Below, one piece after another: positions 17,914 through 27,407 of a stretch of DNA of 64,000 nt. A model generated the notes under the pieces. The model was given only the letters and a program-made list of their open reading frames with translations. It was not told the DNA's origin and made no database searches. Numbering within the stretch: position 1 is the first letter of the stretch; every line of letters begins with the position of its first letter. The translations under genes were made by a program, and so were the position numbers. The DNA is taken from NCBI RefSeq assembly GCF_018881755.1, contig NZ_JACVPS010000009.1, positions 1 to 64,000 of the forward strand, read 5' to 3'. This DNA is from Polynucleobacter finlandensis (GTDB lineage: Bacteria > Pseudomonadota > Gammaproteobacteria > Burkholderiales > Burkholderiaceae).

Positions 17914-18768
17914 TTGAGTACATTTCGCCGTCGTGGCCGCATCGATCGTAGTCGCTTAACTCGTCCTCCACGTAACGAAGATCAGTGGGCAGAGGATCTG
18001 GGCGATGGCATTGATTTTGAAGTAGAAGAGTTACACGAAAAGCCTCGCCCTCGCAGCAAAGGTATTTACTTGCTGCCAAACGCTTTTACTACCGCAGCTT
18101 TATTTAGTGGTTTCTTCGCCATCGTCAATGCGATGAACGACCAGTTCCAGGTTGCTGCTATCGCCATTTTTGCTTCTCTTGTTTTGGATGGCATGGATGG
18201 CCGGATTGCCCGTATGACCAATACTCAAAGTGCTTTTGGTGAGCAATATGATTCGCTTGCTGATATGGTTTCCTTTGGTGTTGCTCCTGCTTTAGTGGCT
18301 TATGAGTGGGCATTAAAAGATTTGGGTAAGTGGGGCTGGTTAGCTGCCTTTACATACTGCGCAGGTGCCGCTTTGCGTTTAGCCCGTTTCAATGTGAACA
18401 CGGGCGTAGTCGATAAAAAGTTTTTCCAAGGTTTGCCAAGCCCAGCTGCCGGTGCATTAATGGCTGGATTTATTTGGTTGGCTGATGACAATAAGATTCC
18501 GGTGCGAGACACTTTGATTCCGTGGATTACCTTCTTTATTGCAGTCTATGCCGGCTTGACTATGGTTTCTAATGCGCGTTTTTATAGTGGCAAGGCCTTG
18601 GATGTGCGCTACCGCGTGCCATTTGGGGTGATGGTCTTGATGATCTTGACCTTTGTTTTGATTTCCTCAAATCCACCCTTGACCCTATTTGGCTTGTTTG
18701 TTGTCTACTCCATCTCTGGTTACGTCATTTGGGCGTGGGAGCGCTTCAGTGGACGTCGTTTTAGCTAA
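17914..18768 (+). CDS. pssA: CDP-diacylglycerol-serine O-phosphatidyltransferase
   Basis: A multi-span CDP-alcohol phosphatidyltransferase. The motif DGxxARxxxxxxxxGxxxDxxxD is seen as DGMDGRIARM...FGEQYDSLADMVSFG. About 50 charged, hydrophilic residues precede the first helix. TTG 17914 (MSTFRRR) is chosen because GGGA lies six bases upstream; an alternative in-frame TTG is at 17902. It makes phosphatidylserine, which the preceding psd gene product decarboxylates. Confidence 0.92.
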   Translation: MSTFRRRGRIDRSRLTRPPRNEDQWAEDLGDGIDFEVEELHEKPRPRSKGIYLLPNAFTTAALFSGFFAIVNAMNDQFQVAAIAIFASLVLDGMDGRIARMTNTQSAFGEQYDSLADMVSFGVAPALVAYEWALKDLGKWGWLAAFTYCAGAALRLARFNVNTGVVDKKFFQGLPSPAAGALMAGFIWLADDNKIPVRDTLIPWITFFIAVYAGLTMVSNARFYSGKALDVRYRVPFGVMVLMILTFVLISSNPPLTLFGLFVVYSISGYVIWAWERFSGRRFS

Positions 18769-18796
18769 TTTGGAATATTTAGGTTATATTTAATCC

Positions 18797-18874
18797 ATGT
18801 TTATGAATTTCTCACCTTTAACCGGCCTCCTTCTACTAGCACTAAGCCTAAAGCTTGGGGCGGGTAAGGCCTGA
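18797..18874 (+). CDS. leuL: leuA leader peptide, leucine-rich
   Basis: This 25-codon frame reads MFMNFSPLTGLLLLALSL and then KLGAGKA before TGA. Eight of 25 codons are leucine, seven of them within codons 8-20, and four are CTA, a codon that looks rare in the surrounding genes. There is no ribosome-binding site before the ATG. A possible -10 TATATT (18785-18790) would place transcription start at or near the ATG, so the leader may be translated from a leaderless mRNA (inference). It lies directly upstream of a terminator and antiterminator in front of leuA. Confidence 0.85.
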   Translation: MFMNFSPLTGLLLLALSLKLGAGKA

Positions 18875-18945
18875 GTTGATGAGATCACAGTAATTCATTA
18901 ACCACCACATACCAGCCCCAGCAAATTGCTGGGGTTTTTGTTTTT
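18853..18945 (+). promoter_or_regulatory. leuA transcription attenuator
   Basis: The terminator is CCCCAGC (916-922) with GCTGGGG (928-934; add 18000) followed by TTTTTGTTTTT. The antiterminator pairs GCTTGGGGC (18853-18861) with GCCCCAGC (18915-18922), with one bulged T, and destroys the terminator. The 18853-18861 segment overlaps the end of the leucine-rich leader peptide. A ribosome stalled on the leucine codons leaves it free (leuA on); a ribosome reaching the stop at 18872 covers it (leuA off). GGCCT (18824-18828) and AGGCC (18867-18871) can form the early pause hairpin. Confidence 0.85.
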
Positions 18946-19005
18946 AAGATTGATGTAAAAATTGAGCAACAGAATATTTAAGCAGCATTGAACCGGAGAG
19001 TAGTG

Positions 19006-20553
19006 ATGAGCGACAAAATAATCATTTTTGATACCACCTTGCGTGATGGCGAGCAGTCTCCTGGCGCCTCGATGACCAAGGATGAAAAAGTTCGAATTGC
19101 CCGTCAATTAGAGCGACTCAAGGTTGACGTGATTGAAGCTGGATTTGCTGCCAGCTCCGAAGGCGACTTTGCGGCCATCTCTGCGGTTGCCGCAGCCATT
19201 AAAGATTCCATTGTGTGTTCATTGGCGCGCGCTAACGATAAAGACATTACACGTGCGGCTGATGCACTCAAGCCCGCTAATGCAAAACGAATTCATGCAT
19301 TTTTAGCAACCTCACCATTGCATATGGCCGTGAAATTGCGTATGTCTCCTGAAGAAGTCTTGGAGCAAGCAAAACGTTCCATTCGCTTTGCCAGAAACTT
19401 GGCCAGTGATATTGAGTTCTCGGCTGAAGACGGCTACCGCTCAGAAATGGATTTCTTGTGCAGAGTAGTGGAGGGCGTGATTAACGAAGGTGCTACCACC
19501 ATCAATATTCCTGACACTGTTGGTTACGCCATTCCAGAGTTGTACGGTGACTTTATCAAGACCTTGCGCACTCGGGTACCAAACTCAGATAAAGCTGTGT
19601 GGTCCGTCCATTGTCATAACGATTTAGGTATGGCAGTTGCCAACTCCTTGGCTGGTGTCAAGATTGGTGGAGCTCGTCAGATCGAGTGCACCATTAACGG
19701 CTTGGGCGAGCGTGCTGGTAATACCGCTTTGGAAGAGATCGTGATGTCTTTACGTACTCGCACCGATTACTTTGACATGGTTTGCGGCATTGACGCTACG
19801 CAAATTGTTCCTGCATCTAAATTGGTTTCTCAGATTACTGGTTTTGTGGTGCAGCCAAATAAAGCAGTAGTTGGCGCAAATGCCTTTGCCCATGCCTCAG
19901 GCATCCATCAAGACGGTATTTTAAAAGCCCGTGAGACCTATGAAATCATGCGTGCAGAAGATGTGGGCTGGTCTACCAATAAGATTGTGTTGGGAAAATT
20001 GTCCGGTCGCAATGCCTTCAAGCAGCGCTTGCAAGAGTTGGGCATCACCTTAGAGGCTGAAGCCGATTTGAATGATGCGTTTGTGCGCTTTAAGGCTTTA
20101 GCTGATCAGAAGTCAGAAATCTTTGATGAAGACATTATTGCCATCATGTCAGATTCTGCTGCAGCGGAAGAGGGAGAGCACTATCGCTTTATCTCCATGA
20201 GCCAGCACTCTGAAACAGGTGAGCGTCCAAAGTCACGGATTACTTTTACGGTGGGCGGGAAAGAAGTTTCTTCTGAAGCAGAAGGTAATGGCCCGGTAGA
20301 TGCGAGCTTGAATGCCATTGAGGCAACCGTGAAAAGCGGTGTTGAGCAATTACTGTATTCAGTCAATGCTATTACTTCGGGCACTCAGTCACAAGGCGAG
20401 GTGACTGTGCGTTTAGCTAAAGGTGGACGCATTGTGAATGGTGTTGGTACTGATCCAGACATCATTGCCGCTTCTGCAAAAGCGTATTTATCCGCTTTGA
20501 ATAAGCTGCATGACCCAAGCCAGGCCAAGCTCAATGCGCAGATGACGCCTTAA
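19006..20553 (+). CDS. leuA: 2-isopropylmalate synthase
   Basis: 515 residues. The TIM-barrel catalytic domain begins [18 protein letters not shown] and contains the metal-binding [11 protein letters not shown]-terminal LeuA allosteric domain (about 385-510) gives leucine feedback inhibition. The enzyme condenses acetyl-CoA with 2-oxoisovalerate, the first committed step to leucine. ATG 19006 follows GGAGAG; an upstream TTG in frame is unlikely. It is controlled by the leader peptide and attenuator just upstream. Confidence 0.97.
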   Translation: MSDKIIIFDTTLRDGEQSPGASMTKDEKVRIARQLERLKVDVIEAGFAASSEGDFAAISAVAAAIKDSIVCSLARANDKDITRAADALKPANAKRIHAFLATSPLHMAVKLRMSPEEVLEQAKRSIRFARNLASDIEFSAEDGYRSEMDFLCRVVEGVINEGATTINIPDTVGYAIPELYGDFIKTLRTRVPNSDKAVWSVHCHNDLGMAVANSLAGVKIGGARQIECTINGLGERAGNTALEEIVMSLRTRTDYFDMVCGIDATQIVPASKLVSQITGFVVQPNKAVVGANAFAHASGIHQDGILKARETYEIMRAEDVGWSTNKIVLGKLSGRNAFKQRLQELGITLEAEADLNDAFVRFKALADQKSEIFDEDIIAIMSDSAAAEEGEHYRFISMSQHSETGERPKSRITFTVGGKEVSSEAEGNGPVDASLNAIEATVKSGVEQLLYSVNAITSGTQSQGEVTVRLAKGGRIVNGVGTDPDIIAASAKAYLSALNKLHDPSQAKLNAQMTP

Positions 20554-20555
20554 GA

Positions 20556-21152
20556 TTATTTATTGAGGTCAGTATCTTTATAGTACTTGGTGCCTTTGCC
20601 GGTGATCTCAGCGGCAAGGCCTGAGTCTGTGAGTTGGTACATCAATACTCCAGGCGAAACTGTTACTGCATCCTGGTAAGCGTCACCATTATTTTCATAC
20701 TTTGCCGAGACGGTAGTTTGTCCGCCAAAAGTCCAGCCTGAGTTCACAAAATCATTGAGCGCTGCTTGAGTTTGGAATACAAAGATATTCTGAAATGACT
20801 TAATACCCAATCCAATTCCAGCCTGTACTTCAGCCATATCCATGTAGATGGGCTTTTTGGAATCCTTATTGATGACAACCCCAGTGCCAGTTCCGCCACC
20901 GGCGATGAGTATTTTCATGCCGAAGTTGCTAAAAGTCGCATAGCCCACGGCCTTTTCAATCGCTTCTTTGGCTTTGGGTTGTACCTTATAAAGGTTTGCC
21001 AGGATTTCTTGATTCTTTTTGAGGATATCTTCCCGTTGTTGCGCAACAGTCTTATCTGGACCAAAAATAGAAGAGAATTGGGCAGAAACGGGCTCATTAA
21101 GGCAAAAACTGAAAATAAGGAGGGTGGCTAGGGTGCGAAAAATAGAGGACAT
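20556..21152 (-). CDS. SYLF (Ysc84) domain lipid-binding protein
   Basis: 198 residues with a signal peptide ending near VSAQ. The SYLF-type domain contains AVGYATFSNFGMKILIAGGG, GTGVVINKDSKKPIYMDMAE and GVGLG-like GIGLGIKSFQ. Homologous eukaryotic domains bind phosphoinositides; the bacterial secreted forms have no established role. It is convergent with leuA, with only two bases between the stops. Confidence 0.88.
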   Translation of the reverse strand: MSSIFRTLATLLIFSFCLNEPVSAQFSSIFGPDKTVAQQREDILKKNQEILANLYKVQPKAKEAIEKAVGYATFSNFGMKILIAGGGTGTGVVINKDSKKPIYMDMAEVQAGIGLGIKSFQNIFVFQTQAALNDFVNSGWTFGGQTTVSAKYENNGDAYQDAVTVSPGVLMYQLTDSGLAAEITGKGTKYYKDTDLNK

Positions 21153-21257
21153 TTTTTAAGTTATTGATTTATATGGATATTTTATATTTAACTGCATAGA
21201 TTAGATTTATAACATAAGGTCAGAAGCTTCGATATTCCCTATTTTTGAGGTCCTGTC

Positions 21258-21266
21258 TGCTACAAT
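21258..21266 (+). promoter_or_regulatory. Extended -10 promoter element of rpsO
   Basis: TGCTACAAT matches the extended -10 form TGnTAnAAT, about 100 bases before the rpsO start. No good -35 is seen at the right spacing, which is common for extended -10 promoters. Confidence 0.5.
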
Positions 21267-21368
21267 TCGAGGGCTTTGATTTATAAAGCTTTTTTGTTTT
21301 ATTTTGTTAATAACGCACGACACAGATTGGGTGAAAGCTCAGGTGTTCGCAAGTAAGGAGTATTAAAA

Positions 21369-21638
21369 ATGGCAGTTGCTGATATTAAAACGGCGGAAAT
21401 CGTCAAAGAAAACGCGCGCAGCGCAAACGATACGGGTAGCCCTGAAGTTCAAGTTTCATTGCTAACAGCCCGCATCAATGAATTAACCCCCCATTTCAAG
21501 GCTAACGCTAAAGACCATCACAGCCGTCGTGGCTTGTTGAAGATGGTTTCACGTCGCCGTCGCCTCTTGGATTACCTCAAGGGCAAAGATTTGGATCGCT
21601 ATCGCGCATTGATCGACAAATTAGGTCTCCGCAAGTAA
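21369..21638 (+). CDS. rpsO: 30S ribosomal protein S15
   Basis: The 89-residue length is standard. The conserved [17 protein letters not shown] and [21 protein letters not shown] motifs contact 16S rRNA in the platform of the small subunit. AAGGAG precedes the ATG. It is followed by a hairpin terminator and then pnp, the conserved rpsO-pnp order. Confidence 0.98.
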   Translation: MAVADIKTAEIVKENARSANDTGSPEVQVSLLTARINELTPHFKANAKDHHSRRGLLKMVSRRRRLLDYLKGKDLDRYRALIDKLGLRK

Positions 21639-21654
21639 TTCTTATTGGTATGCA

Positions 21655-21716
21655 ATGCCATCTTTCTTAGGGTTGTTTCGTAACGGAACCAGTCTTAAGC
21701 AGATGGCATGTTTTTT
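21655..21716 (+). terminator. rpsO terminator hairpin
   Basis: ATGCCATCT (21655-21663) pairs perfectly with AGATGGCAT (21701-21709), followed by G and six T. The 37-base interior has smaller complementary pieces (GGTT with AACC), so the structure is a long branched hairpin. Partial readthrough into pnp is likely. Confidence 0.75.
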
Positions 21717-21725
21717 GGGCGCTTC

Positions 21726-21815
21726 AAGATTATTTGTATAGGGGATTGTGTCATTCCAATGAGTTTCTGAAAGTTTGATTCAGAGCCTCCCTGGAATGGC
21801 ATCCCTTGTAATCTT
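21726..21815 (+). promoter_or_regulatory. Long stem-loop in the pnp leader (RNase III-type)
   Basis: A long interrupted stem is built from AAGATTA (21726-21732) with TAATCTT (21809-21815), GGGAT (21742-21746) with ATCCC (21801-21805), CATTCCA (21752-21758) with TGGAATG (21792-21798) and TCTGAA (21766-21771) with TTCAGA (21779-21784). In E. coli the rpsO-pnp spacer carries such a stem, which RNase III cuts so that PNPase represses its own synthesis. The same control is inferred here. Confidence 0.65.
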
Positions 21816-21824
21816 CAATCGCTC

Positions 21825-21867
21825 CAGTGTTGTCGTGACACTGCTTTATCCCACGACAAGCGCAGTG
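21825..21867 (+). promoter_or_regulatory. Second pnp leader structure with alternative pairings
   Basis: TTGTCGTG (21830-21837) pairs with CACGACAA (21852-21859). CAGTG (21825-21829) can instead pair with CACTG (21839-21843), which can also pair with CAGTG (21863-21867). These folds are mutually exclusive and lie about 40-80 bases before the pnp start, so they may take part in pnp autocontrol. Confidence 0.5.
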
Positions 21868-21907
21868 CTCATGTGAGTTTTGCGTGAACAATTTGGAGAA
21901 GATCAGA

Positions 21908-24088
21908 ATGACAATGTTTAAAAAATCAGTAAAGAGTTTTCAATGGGGCAACCATCAAGTAACCATGGAAACAGGCGAGATTGCTCGTCAATCAGGTGGT
22001 GCCGTTATTGTTAACGTTGATGACACAGTAGTAATGGGAACAGTAGTTGCATCAAAGTCTGCAAAGCCAGGCCAATCGTTTTTCCCGTTGACTGTTGATT
22101 ACCTAGAAAAAACGTACGCCGCAGGCAAGATTCCTGGTGGCTTCTTCCGTCGTGAAGGCCGCCCATCAGAAGGTGAGACATTGATCTCCCGTTTGATCGA
22201 TCGCCCATTACGCCCATTGTTCCCAGAAGGTTTCTTGAACGAAGTTCAAGTTGTGATTCATGTGTTGTCTATCAACCCTGATGTTCCTTCTGATATTCCT
22301 GCTTTGATCGCTGCATCAGCAGCCTTGGCTATTTCAGGCATTCCATTCGCTGGCCCAGTTGGCGCCGCACGCGTTGGTTACGCAGATGGCCAATACCTCT
22401 TGAACCCAACTCGTACAGAGCAAGCCACTAGCGCACTCGATTTGATCGTTGCTGGTACACAGGCTGCGGTATTGATGGTGGAGTCAGAAGCCAATCAATT
22501 ATCAGAAGAAATCATGTTGGGCGCAGTTGTTTACGGTCATGACCAAATGCAAACTGCTATCAACGCCATTAACGAATTGGTTGCTGAAGCTGGCAAGCCA
22601 GATTGGGACTGGACTGCTGCTCCTAAAGATGAGCCATTTATTGCTAAGGTCACAGCAATCGCTGAAGGCCCATTGCGCGAGGCTTATCAGATTCGTCAAA
22701 AAGGTGCTCGTTCAGACAAGCTCAAAGAAATTACAAAAACAGTAGTAGCTAAGTTGCAAGAAGATGGTGATGTTGATGCAGTAGCAGTTAACGACATCTT
22801 GTTTGAAATCGAAGCCAAGATTGTTCGTAGCCAGATTTTGAATGGCGAGCCACGGATTGATGGTCGCGATACTCGCACTGTGCGTCCGATTGAAATTCGT
22901 AATGGCGTATTGCCACGTACACACGGTTCAGCATTGTTTACCCGTGGTGAAACACAGGCTCTTGTAGTAGCTACTTTAGGCACTGCACGTGACGAGCAGA
23001 TCATTGATGCGCTCGAAGGTGAGTACCGTGATCGCTTCATGTTCCACTACAACATGCCTCCGTTCGCCACTGGCGAAACTGGCCGTGTAGGTAGCCCAAA
23101 GCGTCGTGAAATTGGTCACGGTCGTTTAGCTAAGCGCGCATTGATTCCAGTATTGCCAAGTGCAGAAGATTTTGCATATAGCATTCGTGTAGTTTCAGAG
23201 ATTACTGAATCCAACGGTTCTTCGTCCATGGCTTCTGTTTGCGGCGGCTGTTTGGCAATGATGGACGCTGGTGTTCCAGTGAAAGCGCACGTTGCTGGTG
23301 TTGCAATGGGCTTGATTCTTGACGGCAATCGTTTTGCTGTATTGACCGATATTTTGGGTGATGAAGATCACTTAGGTGATATGGACTTCAAAGTCGCTGG
23401 TACTGCTAACGGTATTACTGCTTTGCAAATGGACATTAAAGTTCAAGGTATCACTAAAGAAATTATGCAAGTTGCTTTAGCTCAAGCTAAAGAAGGTCGT
23501 TTGCACATTTTGAGCAAGATGCAAGAGGCAATGGGTTCAGTTCGCACAGAATTGTCAGCTCATGCTCCACGTATGGTGTCTTTCAAGATCCATCCAGACA
23601 AGATTCGTGAAGTCATCGGTAAAGGCGGCGCAACAATTCAAGCCTTGACTAAAGAAACTGGTTGCAGCATTGATATTAAAGATGACGGCACTGTCACGAT
23701 CGCTTCTACTAGCGCTGAAGGAATGGCTGAAGCAAAAGCACGTATCGAAGGCATTACTGCTGAAGCTGAAGTAGGCAAGATCTACGAAGGTCCAGTAGTG
23801 AAGTTGCTCGAGTTCGGTGCTTTGGTAAACATTCTGCCTGGTAAAGACGGTCTCTTGCACATCTCAGAAATTTCAACTGAGCGTGTAAAAGAAGTTAAAG
23901 ATTACTTGCAAGAAGGCCAAGTGGTTCGCGTCAAGTTATTAGCTGCTGATGAACGTGGTCGTTTACGTTTATCACTTAAAGCTGCAATGGCTGAAGAAGG
24001 CGGCTCGATTGCTCCCTTAGCTGGCGCAACTGAAGCTGTTGCTGAAGCTGCTCCTGAAGTTGCTCCATCCGCTGGCGAAACTGCTTAA
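21908..24088 (+). CDS. pnp: Polyribonucleotide nucleotidyltransferase (PNPase)
   Basis: A 726-residue phosphorolytic 3'-5' exoribonuclease of the RNA degradosome. In order: first RNase PH domain, helical linker, second RNase PH domain with SSMASVCGG near the active site, KH domain (about 555-615, [10 protein letters not shown]) and S1 domain (about 622-690). The tail is Ala/Glu-rich. ATG 21908 is chosen because GGAG lies nine bases before it; a GTG at 21884 in the same frame has no ribosome-binding site. It is preceded by a structured leader typical of autoregulated pnp. Confidence 0.97.
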   Translation: MTMFKKSVKSFQWGNHQVTMETGEIARQSGGAVIVNVDDTVVMGTVVASKSAKPGQSFFPLTVDYLEKTYAAGKIPGGFFRREGRPSEGETLISRLIDRPLRPLFPEGFLNEVQVVIHVLSINPDVPSDIPALIAASAALAISGIPFAGPVGAARVGYADGQYLLNPTRTEQATSALDLIVAGTQAAVLMVESEANQLSEEIMLGAVVYGHDQMQTAINAINELVAEAGKPDWDWTAAPKDEPFIAKVTAIAEGPLREAYQIRQKGARSDKLKEITKTVVAKLQEDGDVDAVAVNDILFEIEAKIVRSQILNGEPRIDGRDTRTVRPIEIRNGVLPRTHGSALFTRGETQALVVATLGTARDEQIIDALEGEYRDRFMFHYNMPPFATGETGRVGSPKRREIGHGRLAKRALIPVLPSAEDFAYSIRVVSEITESNGSSSMASVCGGCLAMMDAGVPVKAHVAGVAMGLILDGNRFAVLTDILGDEDHLGDMDFKVAGTANGITALQMDIKVQGITKEIMQVALAQAKEGRLHILSKMQEAMGSVRTELSAHAPRMVSFKIHPDKIREVIGKGGATIQALTKETGCSIDIKDDGTVTIASTSAEGMAEAKARIEGITAEAEVGKIYEGPVVKLLEFGALVNILPGKDGLLHISEISTERVKEVKDYLQEGQVVRVKLLAADERGRLRLSLKAAMAEEGGSIAPLAGATEAVAEAAPEVAPSAGETA

Positions 24089-24108
24089 GTCTTTAGGCGA
24101 GCTTTTCT

Positions 24109-25107
24109 ATGCGTGTCATTGAGATTAAAGAGTTTGGTGCACCAGAGATGTTGGTGTCCACCACTCGTCCAGACCCAGCGGTTCCGACTGCTGGTTCTGG
24201 CGAGATATTGATTCGTGTATTGGCAGCCGGCATTAATCGCCCTGATGTTTTGCAACGTAAGGGCTTTTATCCTGTGCCTGCAGGCGCATCTGATATTCCT
24301 GGACTTGAAGTCGCTGGTGAAATTATTGGTGGCGACTTGTCGCATGCTGATAATGCCTTTGGTCTCAAGCTTGGCGATAAGGTTTGCGCTTTGGTGCAAG
24401 GTGGTGGGTATGCTGATTTGTGTACAGCCCCGATTGCGCAGTGCTTGCCATATCCAAAAGGATTTACCGATCAAGAAGCTGCCGCATTACCTGAGACATT
24501 TTTCACTGTATGGAGCAATGTCTTCATGCGCGGTGAGTTGTCTGAAGGCGAAACCTTATTAGTACAGGGCGGATCAAGTGGTATTGGTGTAACAGCCATT
24601 CTGATTGCTAAAGCCATGGGTCATAAGGTATTTGTGACTGCTGGTACAGACGAAAAATGCGCTGCTTGTGTAAAGCTGGGCGCTGACTTAGCGATCAATT
24701 ACAAGACTCAAGATTTTGTTGAAGAAATCAAAAAAGCCACTGACGGTAAGGGCGTTAATGTCATCCTCGATATGGTGACTGGCGCTTACGTGCAACGTGA
24801 GATTGATTGTTTAGCTGATGATGGCCGTATTGTGATTATTGCAATCCAAGGCGGATCTAAAGCAGAAGTGAGTACCAATCAAATTTTGCGTCGTCGTTTA
24901 ACGATTACCGGTTCAACCTTACGTCCACGCCCTGTGTCGTTTAAGAAGCAAATTGCTCAGCAATTACACGCACATATTTGGCCCTTGCTCGATGCAGGTA
25001 AGTTAAAGCCTGTGATTTATGAAACCTTCCCAATGGATCAAGCTTCTGCTGCTCATGCTTTGATGGAATCATCAGAACATGTCGGTAAGATTGTTTTGAC
25101 TGTTTAA
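24109..25107 (+). CDS. NAD(P)H-quinone oxidoreductase, zinc-free MDR family (PIG3-like)
   Basis: The protein has 332 residues: a medium-chain dehydrogenase without the catalytic zinc cysteines. It shows AAGINRPDVLQRKGFYP at the N-terminus and the NADPH-binding GGSSGIGVTAILIAKAMG in the Rossmann domain (about 149-166). The family reduces quinones or other electrophiles with NADPH. It starts 20 bases after pnp and 18 bases before tpiA, so the three are probably co-transcribed. Confidence 0.92.
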   Translation: MRVIEIKEFGAPEMLVSTTRPDPAVPTAGSGEILIRVLAAGINRPDVLQRKGFYPVPAGASDIPGLEVAGEIIGGDLSHADNAFGLKLGDKVCALVQGGGYADLCTAPIAQCLPYPKGFTDQEAAALPETFFTVWSNVFMRGELSEGETLLVQGGSSGIGVTAILIAKAMGHKVFVTAGTDEKCAACVKLGADLAINYKTQDFVEEIKKATDGKGVNVILDMVTGAYVQREIDCLADDGRIVIIAIQGGSKAEVSTNQILRRRLTITGSTLRPRPVSFKKQIAQQLHAHIWPLLDAGKLKPVIYETFPMDQASAAHALMESSEHVGKIVLTV

Positions 25108-25125
25108 GAGATAGATCAAAAAGTC

Positions 25126-25884
25126 ATGCGTCCACTTATCGTCATTGGCAATTGGAAAATGAACGGCAGTCTGGCCAGTAATGAGAGCTGGATCAAAGCG
25201 GTTTGCAAGGGTATGGAGCAAGGGATGCCTGCAGGTCGTAAATTTGCTGTTTGTCCCCCAGCGCCTTATTTAGCTCAATGCGATGCCTTAATTGATCAAT
25301 GCTCTTTAGCATTTCTGACTTTGGGTGCGCAAGATGTTTCAGCTCAGGTTTCTGGTGCTTACACGGGCGAGACTTCTGCCTCGATGCTTAAAGAAGTGGG
25401 TTGCACCTATGTGATCGTTGGTCACTCAGAGCGCCGTCATATGCACCATGAAACAGATGGCTTGGTCGCAGAAAAGGCTTTGCAGGTTCTCGATCATGGG
25501 ATGACTCCGGTGATTTGTGTTGGCGAGTCTGCTGATGAGCGAAATTCCGGTAGGGCGGTTGAAGTAGTACGCGGTCAAATTGCTAAGCAGGTTGCTGTTT
25601 TGCAAGACCGTTTAGCAGATTGCCTGATTGCTTATGAACCCGTTTGGGCGATTGGCACTGGCAAGGTAGCTAGCGCTCAACTTGCACAAGATATGCATCG
25701 CGCCATTCGCTTGCAGTTAGCGGAGTTTGATGAAGATGTGGCTTCCCATGTGGGAATTTTGTATGGCGGTAGCGTTAAGCCAGACAATGCCGTTGAATTG
25801 TTTGCAATGCCTGATATTGATGGTGGATTGATTGGGGGCGCTTCATTGAGTCCGCAGGATTTCTTGGCCATTTGTCAGGCATAA
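25126..25884 (+). CDS. tpiA: Triosephosphate isomerase
   Basis: The 252-residue enzyme interconverts dihydroxyacetone phosphate and glyceraldehyde 3-phosphate. Present are GNWKMNGS at the N-terminus with the catalytic Lys, VGHSERR with the catalytic His, AYEPVWAIGTG with the catalytic Glu, and the phosphate-binding YGGSVKPDN. The length is normal. It is followed 23 bases later by secG, the common tpiA-secG-tRNA-Leu order of this bacterial group. Confidence 0.97.
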   Translation: MRPLIVIGNWKMNGSLASNESWIKAVCKGMEQGMPAGRKFAVCPPAPYLAQCDALIDQCSLAFLTLGAQDVSAQVSGAYTGETSASMLKEVGCTYVIVGHSERRHMHHETDGLVAEKALQVLDHGMTPVICVGESADERNSGRAVEVVRGQIAKQVAVLQDRLADCLIAYEPVWAIGTGKVASAQLAQDMHRAIRLQLAEFDEDVASHVGILYGGSVKPDNAVELFAMPDIDGGLIGGASLSPQDFLAICQA

Positions 25885-25907
25885 ATATTTTTATTTGGAG
25901 ATAAGTC

Positions 25908-26255
25908 ATGGAATGGTTTAAGACTTTATTAATCGTATTGCAGGTTATTTCTGCTTTAGCGGTCATCTTGTTGGTATTGCTCCAGCAGGGTAAAGGTGCT
26001 GATATGGGCGCCGCTTTTGGTTCAGGTTCATCCGGTAGCTTATTTGGCGCCAGTGGCTCTGCCAATTTCTTGTCCCACACAACCGCCATCTTTGCGGCGG
26101 TCTTCTTTATTTGCACCTTGGGTATTACTTGGCTTGGCAATAAGAAGGAAGTAAATCCTGGCGTTTTGTCCGGAACAGTTGCGCCTGCAGCTGCACCAGT
26201 GGCAGCTCCAGTGGCTCCTACACAAGATCCAACAAAACCTGCAGTTCCTAAGTAA
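25908..26255 (+). CDS. secG: Protein translocase subunit SecG
   Basis: 115 residues with two membrane helices (about 5-25 and 50-72) separated by the conserved loop LLQQGKGADMGAAFGSGSSG. The tail is Ala/Pro/Val-rich. SecG is an accessory subunit of the SecYEG channel. The ATG follows TGGAG. A terminator lies just after the stop. Confidence 0.95.
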   Translation: MEWFKTLLIVLQVISALAVILLVLLQQGKGADMGAAFGSGSSGSLFGASGSANFLSHTTAIFAAVFFICTLGITWLGNKKEVNPGVLSGTVAPAAAPVAAPVAPTQDPTKPAVPK

Positions 26256-26281
26256 AAAAGTGGGTTTTTAGATATTCTTTG

Positions 26282-26302
26282 CCCCTATTTTTAGGGGGTT
26301 TT
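26282..26302 (+). terminator. secG terminator
   Basis: CCCCTA (26282-26287) pairs with TAGGGG (26292-26297) around TTTT, followed by GTTTTA. It separates the secG transcript from the tRNA-Leu gene. Confidence 0.7.
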
Positions 26303-26340
26303 AGTTGTGCAATGCAGTAGAATTGACATGTTTTAAAAAT

Positions 26341-26425
26341 GCCGACGTGGTGAAATTGGTAGACACGCCATCTTGAGGGGGTGGTGGCTTAGGCTGTGCG
26401 AGTTCGAGTCTCGCCGTCGGCACCA
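26341..26425 (+). tRNA. tRNA-Leu(GAG)
   Basis: The 85-base gene folds as a class II tRNA. The acceptor GCCGACG pairs with CGTCGGC, the anticodon loop is TTGAGGG (anticodon GAG) on a CCATC/GGTGG stem, a long variable arm follows, the T-loop is TTCGAGT, and CCA is encoded. A TAGAAT -10-like element lies at 26318-26323. Confidence 0.96.
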
Positions 26426-26486
26426 AAAAGATGTATTTAAAGTAGAAATTTGAGTGGTAATGAGTAGTAATTTGTTTTAGATCAAT

Positions 26487-26513
26487 TTGTGAGCTGTAGG
26501 AATCATTGATAAT
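26487..26513 (+). promoter_or_regulatory. Possible promoter of the nuo operon
   Basis: TTGTGA (26487-26492) and GATAAT (26508-26513) are 15 bases apart, 45 bases before the nuoA start. The spacing is short, so this is a tentative call. It lies in the only sizeable gap between tRNA-Leu and nuoA. Confidence 0.35.
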
Positions 26514-26558
26514 TTGGTTTATTCATAAGGCGCTTCAGACAATTAACACAGGACTATT

Positions 26559-26918
26559 TTGAATCTCGCTAATTACTTTCCTGTTTTGCTTTTTATCCTC
26601 GTAGGTATTGGGGTTGGATTAGTCCCCATGTTCCTCGGAAAAATTTTGGCCCCTTCGCGGCCTGATGCTGAAAAACTCTCTCCGTATGAGTGCGGCTTTG
26701 AAGCTTTCGAAGATGCGCGCATGAAGTTCGACGTGCGCTATTACTTAATTGCCATTCTCTTCATCCTGTTTGACCTAGAAACTGCATTCCTATTTCCATG
26801 GGGTGTCGCTCTACGTGATATTGGTTGGTTTGGTTACGCCTCTATGGTGATTTTCCTTTTGGAATTCATTGTGGGATTTGTATATATCTGGAAAAAGGGC
26901 GCTCTCGACTGGGAGTGA
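26559..26918 (+). CDS. nuoA: NADH-quinone oxidoreductase subunit A
   Basis: The 119-residue membrane subunit has three helices and the conserved loop [24 protein letters not shown] (given by position, about 41-64) with the cysteine near the quinone channel. The start is TTG 26559, preceded by an AGGA ribosome-binding site. It is the first gene of a complete 14-gene complex I operon. Confidence 0.96.
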   Translation: MNLANYFPVLLFILVGIGVGLVPMFLGKILAPSRPDAEKLSPYECGFEAFEDARMKFDVRYYLIAILFILFDLETAFLFPWGVALRDIGWFGYASMVIFLLEFIVGFVYIWKKGALDWE

Positions 26919-26923
26919 TAGAT

Positions 26924-27406
26924 ATGGCATTAGAAGGCGTTCTTAAAGAAGGATTTGTGACCACTACTGCGGACCAGTTAATTAACTGGACCCGTAATGG
27001 ATCTTTATGGCCAATGACTTTTGGTCTGGCTTGCTGTGCTGTTGAGATGATGCATGCTGGCGCATCCCGTTACGACTTAGATCGTTTCGGAGTAGTGTTC
27101 CGCCCATCTCCACGTCAATCTGACTTAATGATTGTTGCTGGCACATTGACTAATAAGATGGCCCCAGCATTGCGTAAGGTCTATGACCAGATGCCTGAGC
27201 CACGTTGGGTTATCTCCATGGGCTCCTGCGCCAATGGCGGCGGTTATTACCATAACTCGTATTCAGTAGTGCGCGGTTGCGACCGCATTGTGCCAGTAGA
27301 TATTTATGTTCCTGGCTGCCCTCCAACTGCAGAAGCGTTGATCTACGGCATTATTCAATTGCAATCGAAGATCGCTCGCACCAGTACCATTGCGCGGAAG
27401 GCTTGA
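26924..27406 (+). CDS. nuoB: NADH-quinone oxidoreductase subunit B
   Basis: 160 residues. It carries the N2 [4Fe-4S] cluster ligands, seen as the CC pair in [10 protein letters not shown], the cysteine in GSCANGG and the cysteine in YVPGCPP. N2 hands electrons to quinone. ATG 26924 is five bases after the nuoA stop; the frame is open further upstream inside nuoA, but that is not translated as this gene. Confidence 0.97.
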   Translation: MALEGVLKEGFVTTTADQLINWTRNGSLWPMTFGLACCAVEMMHAGASRYDLDRFGVVFRPSPRQSDLMIVAGTLTNKMAPALRKVYDQMPEPRWVISMGSCANGGGYYHNSYSVVRGCDRIVPVDIYVPGCPPTAEALIYGIIQLQSKIARTSTIARKA

Positions 27407-27407
27407 G

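Noticed and set aside
26825..26923. Longer nuoB frame starting inside nuoA
   Set aside because: The in-frame extension overlaps nuoA; the conserved NuoB start is ATG 26924.
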